Shown piece after piece: positions 6,652 through 14,367 of a stretch of DNA of 64,000 nt (positions within the stretch are counted from its first letter, which is position 1; every line of letters begins with the position of its first letter). Where the stretch lies: positions 1,234,842 through 1,298,841 of the forward strand of contig NZ_LT707420.1 in the NCBI RefSeq assembly GCF_900155605.1, given 5' to 3'. The notes under the pieces were generated by a model. The model had not been told where the DNA came from, searched no databases, and was given only the letters and a program-made list of their open reading frames with translations. The DNA comes from Actinomyces marseillensis. GTDB taxonomy: Bacteria > Actinomycetota > Actinomycetes > Actinomycetales > Actinomycetaceae. The translations under genes were made by a program, and so were the position numbers.

Positions 6652-9150
6652 CTAAGAATGAGTGCTGTGGCGTTTTGTCCGCGACGTCGGGGCTACAGAG
6701 AAGGGATCTTCAGGCCAATGATGCTTGGGGTATCTCCCTCGAAGCTGAGAACGGACCTGCTGGTAGGGCCCCTTCCAAAAAGAGGCAAGATCGCTTGTAA
6801 TCGCAACGGGGCGGCCTGCCGGATCAGTTAGCTCAACGCGAAGCGGAAGACGCCCTCGAACAAAATGTGGAGTATCGGTCCAGCCGAAGGCCTCTTGGAC
6901 ACGCAAGCGTACATAGGCTCCGTCTTCATCCCACTTCACGCTTCGATGAGCACCCGTAGGAATCGTGATCTGCTGTGGCGCCTCTCGCTCAAGATCCATA
7001 TTGAGCGGCCAGGGGAGCAGCGCATTCAAGGCCTCGCTCAGGTCAAGCTGAGAAAAGGCCACTCCCGCACTCCACTGCTCGCTCAAGTGATCAATGCATG
7101 CAGGAATGATATGGGCGTCATCGAGCGGCGGCCAGGGATCACCGATGAGTTTGTGACACGCCATAATCCTCATACGAAGCTGTTTTGCATTGTCATCCCA
7201 CGGAAGATCGCTGACGCTCATTTCCTCAAGACTTCGCCGTGCCACCTCGCGTATCTCAGATCGGTCAGGGGAAGACAAACGCGTACTAGAGAGCACGATG
7301 GCCCCCAGTTTTTCTTCCTCAAAGCCAATAATTACGCCATTGTCGATACGTAACTGTGAGGTTTTCTCACGCAGGTGTGAAGCCGCCAGATCTACATCGT
7401 CACTGTCAATGGGCAGGGCTGAACGGATAATGGCATCCGCATTACCCGCAGATTGAAGCTCGGCGATCGCAATCCACTCGCTACCTTCTAAAGAAGAAGA
7501 GGGAGGAAGGCTGGCTCCCTGTCCGGAGGCCAGCAGATACCGCCTGCTCTGTGCTCGTTTACGTGCAATCCGCAAGGGATACGCGAAGGCAACAAAAAGC
7601 GGTAGCGCCTGCGAAAGTGCCTGCTTTGTATCCGCATCGAGGTGAGGGCGAATACCGGAAGCTAAACGTGCAGCTGATTCTTCAACTCGTTTTCCCTGAG
7701 GGCTCGAAGGGGAAAGAGAATAGACAGCGCTGAACAAATCAGCGCCTTGCGGTCGAAGATCTTCAGATACAAGCGCCGCGCACATGGCTGCGATACCGCT
7801 TGGAATACTCCCCTGAAGCGCACTCAAGGCGTGTGCGATTCGAGGATCAACGGGGGCAAGGACCAACTCGCGGCCGTGGGGAAGGGCAAGCCCGGCCTCG
7901 TCAATCGCGCCTAGGGCTTGAAGGGAGGTGCGCGCATAGGCTTCGTAGCCCGCGCTCGGGGTATCAAGAAGATGCAAACAGGAGAAGTCCGCACGCGACC
8001 AACACGCAACCGAAAGAAGTGGAGGAAGCGGATCGCAGTCGGTGATTTCGGGGGAAGGATGGGCTGGACGCATAGACCAGGTAGATTCCTCCATCGCGCG
8101 GATGCACACGCCCGGACCCACTCGTCCCGCGCGTCCCGCACGCTGGATCATTGAGGAACGAGGCGAGGGGATCGTCACCAATGTGCTTGCCTCGCGGGAA
8201 GGGGAGAAACGAGTCTGACGGCTCAGGGTTGAATCGATGACAATTTGCACTCCGGGCACGGTCAACGCACTCTCTGCAATAGCCGAAGAGACGATGATTC
8301 GTCGTTCATTGGACGGCGAAAAGACCTCATCTTGCCGGGCGGGAGAAAGCTGAGCATGCAGAGGAATGACCTGTGCATCGGCGTCGTCGAGGAACTCACA
8401 CACCCTTTCGATCTCCCACACTCCCGGAAGAAAAACCAAGATATCGCCGGGATAAGTGTCGAGGCAATCTCGAGCCAGAGAAGCGACATGACGCAAGAAA
8501 CCGCGGCTGATTCGCTCTCCCTGGAAGACCTCAATCCCGCGCGGCGGTGCCTCCCAGCGGATCGAAACGGGGAATAACTCACGTTTGAGTTCAAAGAAAC
8601 GCGAAGGAAGATCGCCAAGAAGCTTTCCCAGGGCAGCGTCATCGATGGTTGCGGACATGACAACTAAACGCAAGTCTTCGCGCAATAGAGAGCGGATATC
8701 GATGAGAAACGCCAAAGACAGGTCGCTATCGACAGCTCGTTCGTGGAATTCGTCGAGGACGACACATCCGATCCCGTCAAGCCCTGGGTCAGAATGAATC
8801 ATTCGCGCGAGCACTCCCGGGGTCACGAATTCAATGCGTGTTTCCCTGCTGCGTTGACTTTGCCCACGCACGCTGAAGCCCACGAGATTGCCGAGGCGGT
8901 CTTTGAGTAGGCTCGCGAGGCGCCGTGCGCACGAGCGTGCACTCATTCGCCGTGGAGAGCACACAATCACGCGTTCTCCACTCGTGATGAGATCCGCGCA
9001 GGCAAGAGGGATGAGCGTTGTTTTACCACTTCCCGCACTCGCAGAAACAATGGAAACACTGCCCGGAGTGAAAGCTTCGGAAAACTCAGGGAGCAAGGTG
9101 TGGACGGGAAGGTCCGCTCCGCTCGCAATCGCTTCCTGAAAGGTCAACAC
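6652..9150 (-). CDS. hrpB: ATP-dependent RNA helicase HrpB (DEAH family)
   Basis: The 832-residue protein has Walker A in SASAGSGKTTLIP, the DEAH-box variant DEFH, SAT as motif III and QRAGRAGR as motif VI. These are followed by the helicase-associated region and the HrpB-specific C-terminal domain ending in the RGRYPKHHWPEDP-type motif typical of HrpB. HrpB proteins are putative RNA helicases of unsettled function. I chose GTG at 9150 because the family N-terminus begins shortly before the helicase core and this leaves 22 bases after the galM-like stop. An upstream start at 9234 would overlap that gene. Both genes are probably co-transcribed. Confidence 0.9.
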   Translation of the reverse strand: MLTFQEAIASGADLPVHTLLPEFSEAFTPGSVSIVSASAGSGKTTLIPLACADLITSGERVIVCSPRRMSARSCARRLASLLKDRLGNLVGFSVRGQSQRSRETRIEFVTPGVLARMIHSDPGLDGIGCVVLDEFHERAVDSDLSLAFLIDIRSLLREDLRLVVMSATIDDAALGKLLGDLPSRFFELKRELFPVSIRWEAPPRGIEVFQGERISRGFLRHVASLARDCLDTYPGDILVFLPGVWEIERVCEFLDDADAQVIPLHAQLSPARQDEVFSPSNERRIIVSSAIAESALTVPGVQIVIDSTLSRQTRFSPSREASTLVTIPSPRSSMIQRAGRAGRVGPGVCIRAMEESTWSMRPAHPSPEITDCDPLPPLLSVACWSRADFSCLHLLDTPSAGYEAYARTSLQALGAIDEAGLALPHGRELVLAPVDPRIAHALSALQGSIPSGIAAMCAALVSEDLRPQGADLFSAVYSLSPSSPQGKRVEESAARLASGIRPHLDADTKQALSQALPLFVAFAYPLRIARKRAQSRRYLLASGQGASLPPSSSLEGSEWIAIAELQSAGNADAIIRSALPIDSDDVDLAASHLREKTSQLRIDNGVIIGFEEEKLGAIVLSSTRLSSPDRSEIREVARRSLEEMSVSDLPWDDNAKQLRMRIMACHKLIGDPWPPLDDAHIIPACIDHLSEQWSAGVAFSQLDLSEALNALLPWPLNMDLEREAPQQITIPTGAHRSVKWDEDGAYVRLRVQEAFGWTDTPHFVRGRLPLRVELTDPAGRPVAITSDLASFWKGPYQQVRSQLRGRYPKHHWPEDPFSVAPTSRTKRHSTHS

Positions 9151-9172
9151 CGCATCAGTATCGCACGAAGCT

Positions 9173-10051
9173 TCACAGGCCGCGGATGGACATTGATAAA
9201 CGATGCCTTTGACCCGGGGCCAGAGAAACGACATCGATACCCGAGTTAAAAGCGTCGGGCGGGCATGTCATAGGCTCGACCGCTAAACCGGGGCGCCCAA
9301 GAGCATCCGCAGTGTGGAGTTGGACCCAGGGCGTATTCGAGGACAAAGAAACGCCTTTGCCCTCATCGTCTGTTAGTCGAACTTCCCACTGTCCTTCAAG
9401 GCCCCCGAAGCAATGATCGATGAACAGGTCGCCAATCTTGTGGGCAGCACGGAAATCATAGGCATCGTGAACTGCTTCGATAGCGGTGGGGAGGAGATTT
9501 TGATCCGTCACGACGATTGTCGAAGCCGGTGAGCGCAGGGTGCATTCATTCACGCTGCTTGCCGCAAGAAGATAAGGGTGAAGAGAAGAACCATAGGGCG
9601 CGGGGGAGTCCCCTAGGTTTTTGGCGGAAATATCGATGCTGAGTCCCTTTTCGGCATCAAGATGAAGATCGAGGCGTGCGCTCAGCGGCCACGGATAGCC
9701 TTCCTGGGCGGCAATAAAAGCCTCTAGGACCACGTGCGAGGCCGTCGCATCAACAAACTCCCAAGGAACCCATCCAGCCAGTCCATGCAAGGCGGTGCCG
9801 GTCCCGCGATCGTTGATCGGAAGAAGATATTCCTTTCCATCCCAGGTGTAGCGTCCATCGGCAATACGGTTGGGCCACGGGAGAAGTACCTTTCCGGACC
9901 AACCGGGAGCAACTTCGGCGACGTTATGAGGGAAGAGCAAATCGCGTCCGCGCCACTTGAATGAAGAAATCCCAGCGCCGACGCTGACGACACTGAGCGC
10001 ATAGTCCCCGACTTCGCAGGAAAATTCGCGGCCGGAAGCATGGAGAGACAT
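9173..10051 (-). CDS. Aldose 1-epimerase family protein (galactose mutarotase-like)
   Basis: This 292-residue protein belongs to the galactose-mutarotase superfamily. Visible features are LLPWPNRIADGRY near the N-terminus, the catalytic-type His segments ALHGL and SSLHPYLL, and VQLHTAD then AVEPMTCPPDAFNSG near the C-terminus, the last being the family Glu-containing motif. It probably interconverts anomers of a hexose or hexose-6-phosphate. The exact sugar is not evident and no gal genes adjoin. The start ATG at 10051 follows GAGG; an ATG at 10099 would add 16 unlike residues. It leads the hrpB transcription unit. Confidence 0.85.
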   Translation of the reverse strand: MSLHASGREFSCEVGDYALSVVSVGAGISSFKWRGRDLLFPHNVAEVAPGWSGKVLLPWPNRIADGRYTWDGKEYLLPINDRGTGTALHGLAGWVPWEFVDATASHVVLEAFIAAQEGYPWPLSARLDLHLDAEKGLSIDISAKNLGDSPAPYGSSLHPYLLAASSVNECTLRSPASTIVVTDQNLLPTAIEAVHDAYDFRAAHKIGDLFIDHCFGGLEGQWEVRLTDDEGKGVSLSSNTPWVQLHTADALGRPGLAVEPMTCPPDAFNSGIDVVSLAPGQRHRLSMSIRGL

Positions 10052-10100
10052 TGTGCACCTCGCTGTGACACCTGCGTGGCCCTTCCACGCTGACTCCACT

Positions 10101-10106
10101 AGTTTA
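10101..10106 (-). promoter_or_regulatory. Candidate -10 element of the galM-like/hrpB unit
   Basis: TAAACT on the minus strand lies 50 bases before the start at 10051 in the 212-bp divergent region shared with pepC. No good -35 hexamer is seen. Confidence 0.3.
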
Positions 10107-10211
10107 GGGGCGCTCAGCGAGGATGCGATAAGACTTCAGGCCCGTGTTCGAATGCGCAATACAAAAACGCCTCGATCATGGACAAATACCTTCACGATCT
10201 GCCGATACGCG

Positions 10212-10217
10212 TACTAT
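10212..10217 (+). promoter_or_regulatory. Candidate -10 element of the pepC operon
   Basis: TACTAT lies 46 bases before the pepC start and matches the -10 consensus at four positions. The -35 region is unconvincing. Confidence 0.3.
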
Positions 10218-10263
10218 GAAGAAAGCAATGGCGCTGATAATCAGGACACACGAGAGGATTGAC

Positions 10264-11589
10264 ATGCCTGAAATTACGAAGGGACTCGTTGACGACCTCC
10301 GCCACGCACACGCGGATGAACTCGCCTTGGCGAGGAACGCCGCGACTCAAATGGGAATCGAAACAGCATCGCTGAACCGTGAAGCTATCCAGCACACGAC
10401 GACAGCGATCTCGCACCGCCTCGATGAGTGGAAGGCCACTTCGCAGAAGAAGTCAGGCCGTTGCTGGCTTTTCTCCTCGCTGAATTTGCTGCGCTCGCGA
10501 GCGCGCGTGAGCCTGGGCGTAAAGAACTTCGAGTTCTCCCAGAGCTACGTCTTCTTCTGGGACAAGTTTGAGCGCGCCAACTGGTTCCTCACCGACATCA
10601 TCGCAACTGCTGACGAGCCCGTCGACGGTCGCCTCGTGCAGTTCCTGCTTGCCGACGTCTTGGGTGATGGTGGTCAGTGGGATATGGCTGCGTCGATCTA
10701 CATGAAGTACGGTCTGGTTCCCAAGGAAGTTATGCCCGAGAGCGAGGCTTCGACCAACTCTCATCCCATGAACGCACGTTTGTGTGCGGTTCTTCGTGTG
10801 GGTGCGCTTCGTTTGCGCGAGGCCATTGCTGGCGGAGCAGATACAGAAGAGATCGATGCAAAGCGCCGCGAAATCCTTGCCGATGTTTGGAAGATCTTGG
10901 TTGTTTCCTTGGGTGAGCCGCCCGCACGCTTTAACTGGCAGTGGCGCGATGATGAAGGGAATTTCCATCGCGATGGCGAGGTGACACCTCATGAATTCTA
11001 TGAGGCACACGTGGGCGTTGACCTGAGCGACTACATCTGCTTGGTCGATGACCCGCGTCCCGAAAATCCGAAGGGCTCGATGGAAACCGTTGAGCACTTG
11101 GGCAATGTCGTGGGCGGCCGTCCGATTCGTTACCTCAACGCTCCCATCGATGCAATCAAGCGCATCGCTGCCGAGCAGATCGTTGCAGGTGAGCCCGTCT
11201 GGTTCGGTGCCGATGTCTCTCAGCCTTATGACCGTGGTCTTGGCTTCTTCGTGACGGGAATCCATGACTATGATCGACTGTTCGGAGTTGACTTCTCCTC
11301 GACCAAGCTCGAGCGTGTTCGTTCGGGAGAATCCGCGATGGATCATGCAATGCTCTTTACCGGCGTTGACCTTGACGAGGCCGGCGCGCCTCGTGCGTGG
11401 AGGGTTGAGAATTCCTGGGGTGAGGAGCCGGGTGACTCAGGCTTCTTCACGATGGATGACCAGTGGTTCACGGACAATGTGTTTGAGGTCGTCGTTCGTA
11501 AGAGCGCCTTGCCTGCAGAGCTGGCAGCAAGTCTGGACAAGGATCCGATCGTATTGCCCGCATGGGATCCGATGGGAACCCTCGCCTAA
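10264..11589 (+). CDS. pepC: Aminopeptidase C (bleomycin hydrolase family, peptidase C1B)
   Basis: This 441-residue cytoplasmic cysteine aminopeptidase shows the papain-type triad: Cys in KSGRCWLFSS, His in AMDHAMLFTG and Asn in WRVENSWG. The C-terminus AWDPMGTLA resembles that of PepC/bleomycin hydrolase, where the tail occupies the active-site cleft and gives aminopeptidase specificity. It would release N-terminal amino acids from peptides. The ATG at 10264 has GAGGATT just before it, and the family N-terminus matches (MPEITKGLVDDLR). It starts an apparent operon with the hydrolase at 11612 and the acetyltransferase at 12319. Confidence 0.95.
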   Translation: MPEITKGLVDDLRHAHADELALARNAATQMGIETASLNREAIQHTTTAISHRLDEWKATSQKKSGRCWLFSSLNLLRSRARVSLGVKNFEFSQSYVFFWDKFERANWFLTDIIATADEPVDGRLVQFLLADVLGDGGQWDMAASIYMKYGLVPKEVMPESEASTNSHPMNARLCAVLRVGALRLREAIAGGADTEEIDAKRREILADVWKILVVSLGEPPARFNWQWRDDEGNFHRDGEVTPHEFYEAHVGVDLSDYICLVDDPRPENPKGSMETVEHLGNVVGGRPIRYLNAPIDAIKRIAAEQIVAGEPVWFGADVSQPYDRGLGFFVTGIHDYDRLFGVDFSSTKLERVRSGESAMDHAMLFTGVDLDEAGAPRAWRVENSWGEEPGDSGFFTMDDQWFTDNVFEVVVRKSALPAELAASLDKDPIVLPAWDPMGTLA

Positions 11590-11611
11590 GGTTCATCTCA
11601 AAGGAGACGTG

Positions 11612-12322
11612 ATGACTCGCCCTCGCCTTCTGGTCAGTGCCTTGACCGATCACCGTCCAACGTCTCGCGAGCAATCGCTGCTCGAAGCCCTTCAGGGAAG
11701 CGTACTTTCCCAAGCGATTAGCTCGTGGGATGTTCACCTTCATATCGCCGATAGCGATCCTCGGCCTGTGTCCGAGATCGTGGAGGGGATTGATGCGGTG
11801 ATTCTCCTCGGCGGCCCCGATGTCCATCCTGAGTTCTACGGCATGGAAACCGGCTACCCCCGTGAAGGTCAGCACTGGCCAGATGGCGACCGCAGACAAA
11901 TCGAATTGGTTCTGCAGTGCCGAGAGCGTCAGCTTCCTCTTCTCGGTATCTGCAGGGGACACCAAGTCATCAATGTCGCTTACGGTGGAACGCTCATTCA
12001 AGATATGGAGGGACATGAAAGCCCGACGCTCTTGGATGATCACCGTTTTACTCGTCATCAGGTCATTGTCGAAGACGAGTCTTCTTTAGCCCGAGCGGGT
12101 TTTGGTCATGAGCTTACGGTGAGTTCTGCTCACCACCAGGCGATCGACTGCCTGGCCACTGGACTGCGCTCGATTGCGAGCAGCCCCGATGGCACGATCG
12201 AGGCCGTGGAAGACCTGAATGCTCCCATTGTGGGTGTCCAGTGGCATCCCGAAGACCCGCGTTCAGACCGCTATTCTTTTGAACTGCTCTTAGGAATGCT
12301 GAGGGAAGGACTTCATTCATGA
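11612..12322 (+). CDS. Class I glutamine amidotransferase-like gamma-glutamyl hydrolase (peptidase C26, PuuD-type)
   Basis: The 236-residue protein has the class I amidotransferase triad: Cys in LGICRGHQVINVAYGG and His-x-Glu in VQWHPED. Segments such as ILLGGPDVHPEFYG match the family that hydrolyses gamma-glutamyl-GABA or related gamma-glutamyl compounds. The substrate here is unproven; no putrescine genes are nearby. AAGGAG precedes ATG 11612 by 5 bases. It follows pepC by 22 bases, and its stop overlaps the start of the next gene in ATGA, so translational coupling is likely. A joint role in peptide or glutamyl-compound turnover is inference. Confidence 0.85.
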   Translation: MTRPRLLVSALTDHRPTSREQSLLEALQGSVLSQAISSWDVHLHIADSDPRPVSEIVEGIDAVILLGGPDVHPEFYGMETGYPREGQHWPDGDRRQIELVLQCRERQLPLLGICRGHQVINVAYGGTLIQDMEGHESPTLLDDHRFTRHQVIVEDESSLARAGFGHELTVSSAHHQAIDCLATGLRSIASSPDGTIEAVEDLNAPIVGVQWHPEDPRSDRYSFELLLGMLREGLHS

Positions 12323-12948
12323 ACCGCGATCACGGTGCTTTCCAAGCTGATGGGCGAAGCAATTGGGAACGCATGATCGCAGGGGATTGGTATATCGGTG
12401 ATGATCCGAAGATGTCTGAGGTCAACAGACGCGCTCAACGTCTTCTTAAACTCTATGAAGCCGCCTTGCCAGAAGATCCCGATATCGCGCACTATCTGCT
12501 TGAGCAAGTCTTGGGCAGTGTAGGACATCGAGTGACGATTCGTCCGCCCTTCCGCGTCGATTATGGAATCAACATTCATATCGGTGAAGGAGTCTGGGCG
12601 AATTACGGGTTAACTGCACTTGATGTCGCGGAGATACGCATTGGTAATGATGTTCTCATTGGTCCGAATTGTCAGCTGCTCACACCAATTCACCCATTGG
12701 AAGATGGTCCGCGTCGCGAGGGATGGGAGAGTGCCGAACCCATCGTCATCGAAGACAATGTGTGGTTGGCCAGCGGTGTGACGGTATGTCAAGGCGTCAC
12801 AATCGGCCATGACAGTGTTATTGGAGCTGGTGCAGTTGTGACGCGTTCGATTCCGCCCCGCAGCCTTGCCGTGGGCAATCCAGCGCGTGTTATCCGTGAA
12901 CTGCGAGAAGACGAAGACCGCCAGTCAGCCCTCGAAACCTCGATTTAA
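12319..12948 (+). CDS. Sugar O-acetyltransferase, maltose/galactoside acetyltransferase-like (LbH fold)
   Basis: This 209-residue protein belongs to the LacA/Maa/NodL group. It has the N-terminal helical Maa segment with ERMIAGDWYIGDDP, then left-handed beta-helix hexapeptide repeats from about residue 70 to 190. The catalytic His region is LLTPIHPLEDGPRREGWE and the terminus AVGNPARVIREL is typical. Such enzymes transfer acetyl from acetyl-CoA to sugars; the acceptor here is unknown. It overlaps the upstream hydrolase by 4 bases and is the last gene of the pepC unit before a terminator. Confidence 0.92.
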   Translation: MNRDHGAFQADGRSNWERMIAGDWYIGDDPKMSEVNRRAQRLLKLYEAALPEDPDIAHYLLEQVLGSVGHRVTIRPPFRVDYGINIHIGEGVWANYGLTALDVAEIRIGNDVLIGPNCQLLTPIHPLEDGPRREGWESAEPIVIEDNVWLASGVTVCQGVTIGHDSVIGAGAVVTRSIPPRSLAVGNPARVIRELREDEDRQSALETSI

Positions 12949-12965
12949 GGCTAGACCTCATAAAC

Positions 12966-13009
12966 TTTGGGCCACTGCCAAGCGTCAAACGCTGGTGCAG
13001 TGGCCCAAA
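12966..13009. terminator. Hairpin terminator between the acetyltransferase and pflA
   Basis: A 13-bp stem (TTTGGGCCACTGC with its complement) is extended by an inner AGCG/CGCT stem. The stem ends in T- or A-rich sequence on each side, so it can serve both convergent genes. Confidence 0.8.
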
Positions 13010-13024
13010 TATTTACGGTGCTAC

Positions 13025-13906
13025 TCAGTGGACTTCGAAGCCTAGAGAGCGGAAGTATTCGCGGACCTTTTCGGTGGCCTCGGGCGACGGGGGCTTCGTA
13101 TCTTCCAATTTGTATTCGAGTCCCAAGCTCTTCCATTTGTCGGAACCGAGCTGGTGGAAAGGAAGCACCTCAACGCGGTCGATAACGTTCGTCCAGCGCT
13201 GAACGATCTCTCCGACCTTGTGGATGTTCTCGGGGTCGTCTGTCAGGCCGGGAACCAGAACGAATCGGATCCACATGCGCGTTGGTCCACCGCGCTCGGC
13301 AATTCGGTCGCCGAAGTCGATAGTTGGCTGCAGGTCTCGTCCTGTGACCTCCTTGTAGGTCTCCGGGAAGCCGGACTTGACGTCGAGTAGGACAAGATCA
13401 AGGTTGTCCAGCATCTCTTCGTCGCAGTTGGCGCCAAGATAACCTGAGGTATCGATGCAGGTGTGGATTCCCATTTCCTTCGTGCCTAAGATAATGCGCT
13501 TGGCAAAAGCAGGCTGCATCAATACTTCGCCACCAGATAGTGTGATACCACCATTTGTTGCCTTAAATACGCGGCGGTAGCGACGAATCTTGTTGAGCAG
13601 CTCGACATCTGAAATGGGAGCGCCGTCCTTCATAAGGAAGGTATCAGGATTGTGGCAGTAGAGGCAGCGCAGGGGACAGCCGTTCAAAAAGACCGTCATC
13701 CGGGTTCCGGGTCCATCGACGGCAGTGACCAATTCCCACGAGTGAATTGACCCCAGGGTGCCTTCGCGCATGCGAGCGAGGCGGTCTGAGCGCTCTAGAT
13801 CGGTCAATTCTTCGAGGCCTTCGACGCCCTGGCCAGCTGTGCGAGCTAGGGGTGCCTGAAAGTCTTGATCGCGAAGAAGATCAGTGTCACTCAATGTCAT
13901 GGTCAT
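13025..13906 (-). CDS. pflA: Pyruvate formate-lyase activating enzyme (radical SAM)
   Basis: The 293-residue protein has the radical-SAM cluster motif CPLRCLYC (Cys-x3-Cys-x2-Cys) after GTRMTVFLNG, and the GGE-containing segment GGITLSGGEVLMQ. In PFL activases this enzyme uses a 4Fe-4S cluster and S-adenosylmethionine to abstract hydrogen from a specific glycine. Here that glycine is in the separate protein encoded at 14044. The N-terminus is about 45 residues longer than E. coli PflA (246 residues), with a charged extension of unknown purpose. ATG 13906 follows GGAG. The gene lies downstream of pflB-grcA, separated by a hairpin. Confidence 0.95.
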   Translation of the reverse strand: MTMTLSDTDLLRDQDFQAPLARTAGQGVEGLEELTDLERSDRLARMREGTLGSIHSWELVTAVDGPGTRMTVFLNGCPLRCLYCHNPDTFLMKDGAPISDVELLNKIRRYRRVFKATNGGITLSGGEVLMQPAFAKRIILGTKEMGIHTCIDTSGYLGANCDEEMLDNLDLVLLDVKSGFPETYKEVTGRDLQPTIDFGDRIAERGGPTRMWIRFVLVPGLTDDPENIHKVGEIVQRWTNVIDRVEVLPFHQLGSDKWKSLGLEYKLEDTKPPSPEATEKVREYFRSLGFEVH

Positions 13907-13933
13907 CGTGTACTCCGTGGGGTGTGCCGTTGA

Positions 13934-13953
13934 CGTTCTTATGGGGAAGAACG
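13934..13953. promoter_or_regulatory. Inverted repeat in the 5' region of pflA
   Basis: CGTTCTT-ATGGGG-AAGAACG is a perfect 7-bp inverted repeat 28-47 bases upstream of the pflA start. It could be an operator or an mRNA hairpin. Confidence 0.35.
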
Positions 13954-13994
13954 ATCAAGGTACGGAAAAAATTTCGTCAGTGGGCTGAGAAAGC

Positions 13995-14030
13995 GAATGG
14001 GGCGCGGGCCCTGCGGCCAGCGCCCCATTC
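13995..14030 (-). terminator. Hairpin between grcA and pflA
   Basis: An 11-bp perfect outer stem, GAATGGGGCGC with its complement, surrounds a second GGCC/GGCC stem. On the minus strand it is followed by GCTTTCTC, so it is a terminator or partial attenuator after grcA, 14 bases past the stop. pflA must then rely on read-through or its own promoter. Confidence 0.7.
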
Positions 14031-14043
14031 AGTCAAGCTACTC

Positions 14044-14295
14044 TCAGGCAGAGTGGTGGAAGGTGCGGGAAAGCACGTCCAGCTGCTGCTCGCGGGTGAG
14101 CTTAACGAAGTTCACTGCGTAGCCCGAGACGCGAACGGTCAGGTTCGGGTAGTTCTCGGGGTGCTCCATTGCGTCCTCGAGGGTTGCCTGGTCGAGAACG
14201 TTGATGTTGGCGTGGTACAGACCAGCGCCTTCCTCACGCTCTTCGCGGGCGGCCTTCATGGAAGCAAGACGCTCTTCGTAGGTCTTAGTTGCCAT
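14044..14295 (-). CDS. grcA: Separate glycyl-radical domain of pyruvate formate-lyase (GrcA-like)
   Basis: The 83-residue protein consists of a charged helix-like N-terminus (about residues 1-24) followed by the complete C-terminal radical domain of [23 protein letters not shown], then [10 protein letters not shown] with the radical glycine at residue 58, then [13 protein letters not shown]. In E. coli this domain is the last 60 residues of PflB, and GrcA (YfiD) only repairs damaged enzyme. Here PflB lacks the domain, so this protein should be an obligatory subunit and the target of PflA. It has no YfiD-type N-terminal region. AGGAGA precedes the ATG. It lies 72 bases after pflB. Confidence 0.93.
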   Translation of the reverse strand: MATKTYEERLASMKAAREEREEGAGLYHANINVLDQATLEDAMEHPENYPNLTVRVSGYAVNFVKLTREQQLDVLSRTFHHSA

Positions 14296-14367
14296 TTCAT
14301 TTCTCCTATTCTTCCGGGTGGGGCCGGATAGACAAGCGGTGTTCCGTTTGCCTAAGACTTGTTTCTA

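Noticed and set aside
14296-14367. Frameshift or sequencing error splitting pflB from its radical domain
   Set aside because: The 72-bp gap contains a proper ribosome site and ATG for the small gene, the PflB tail has its own 14 extra residues, and the small protein has a distinct N-terminal helix.
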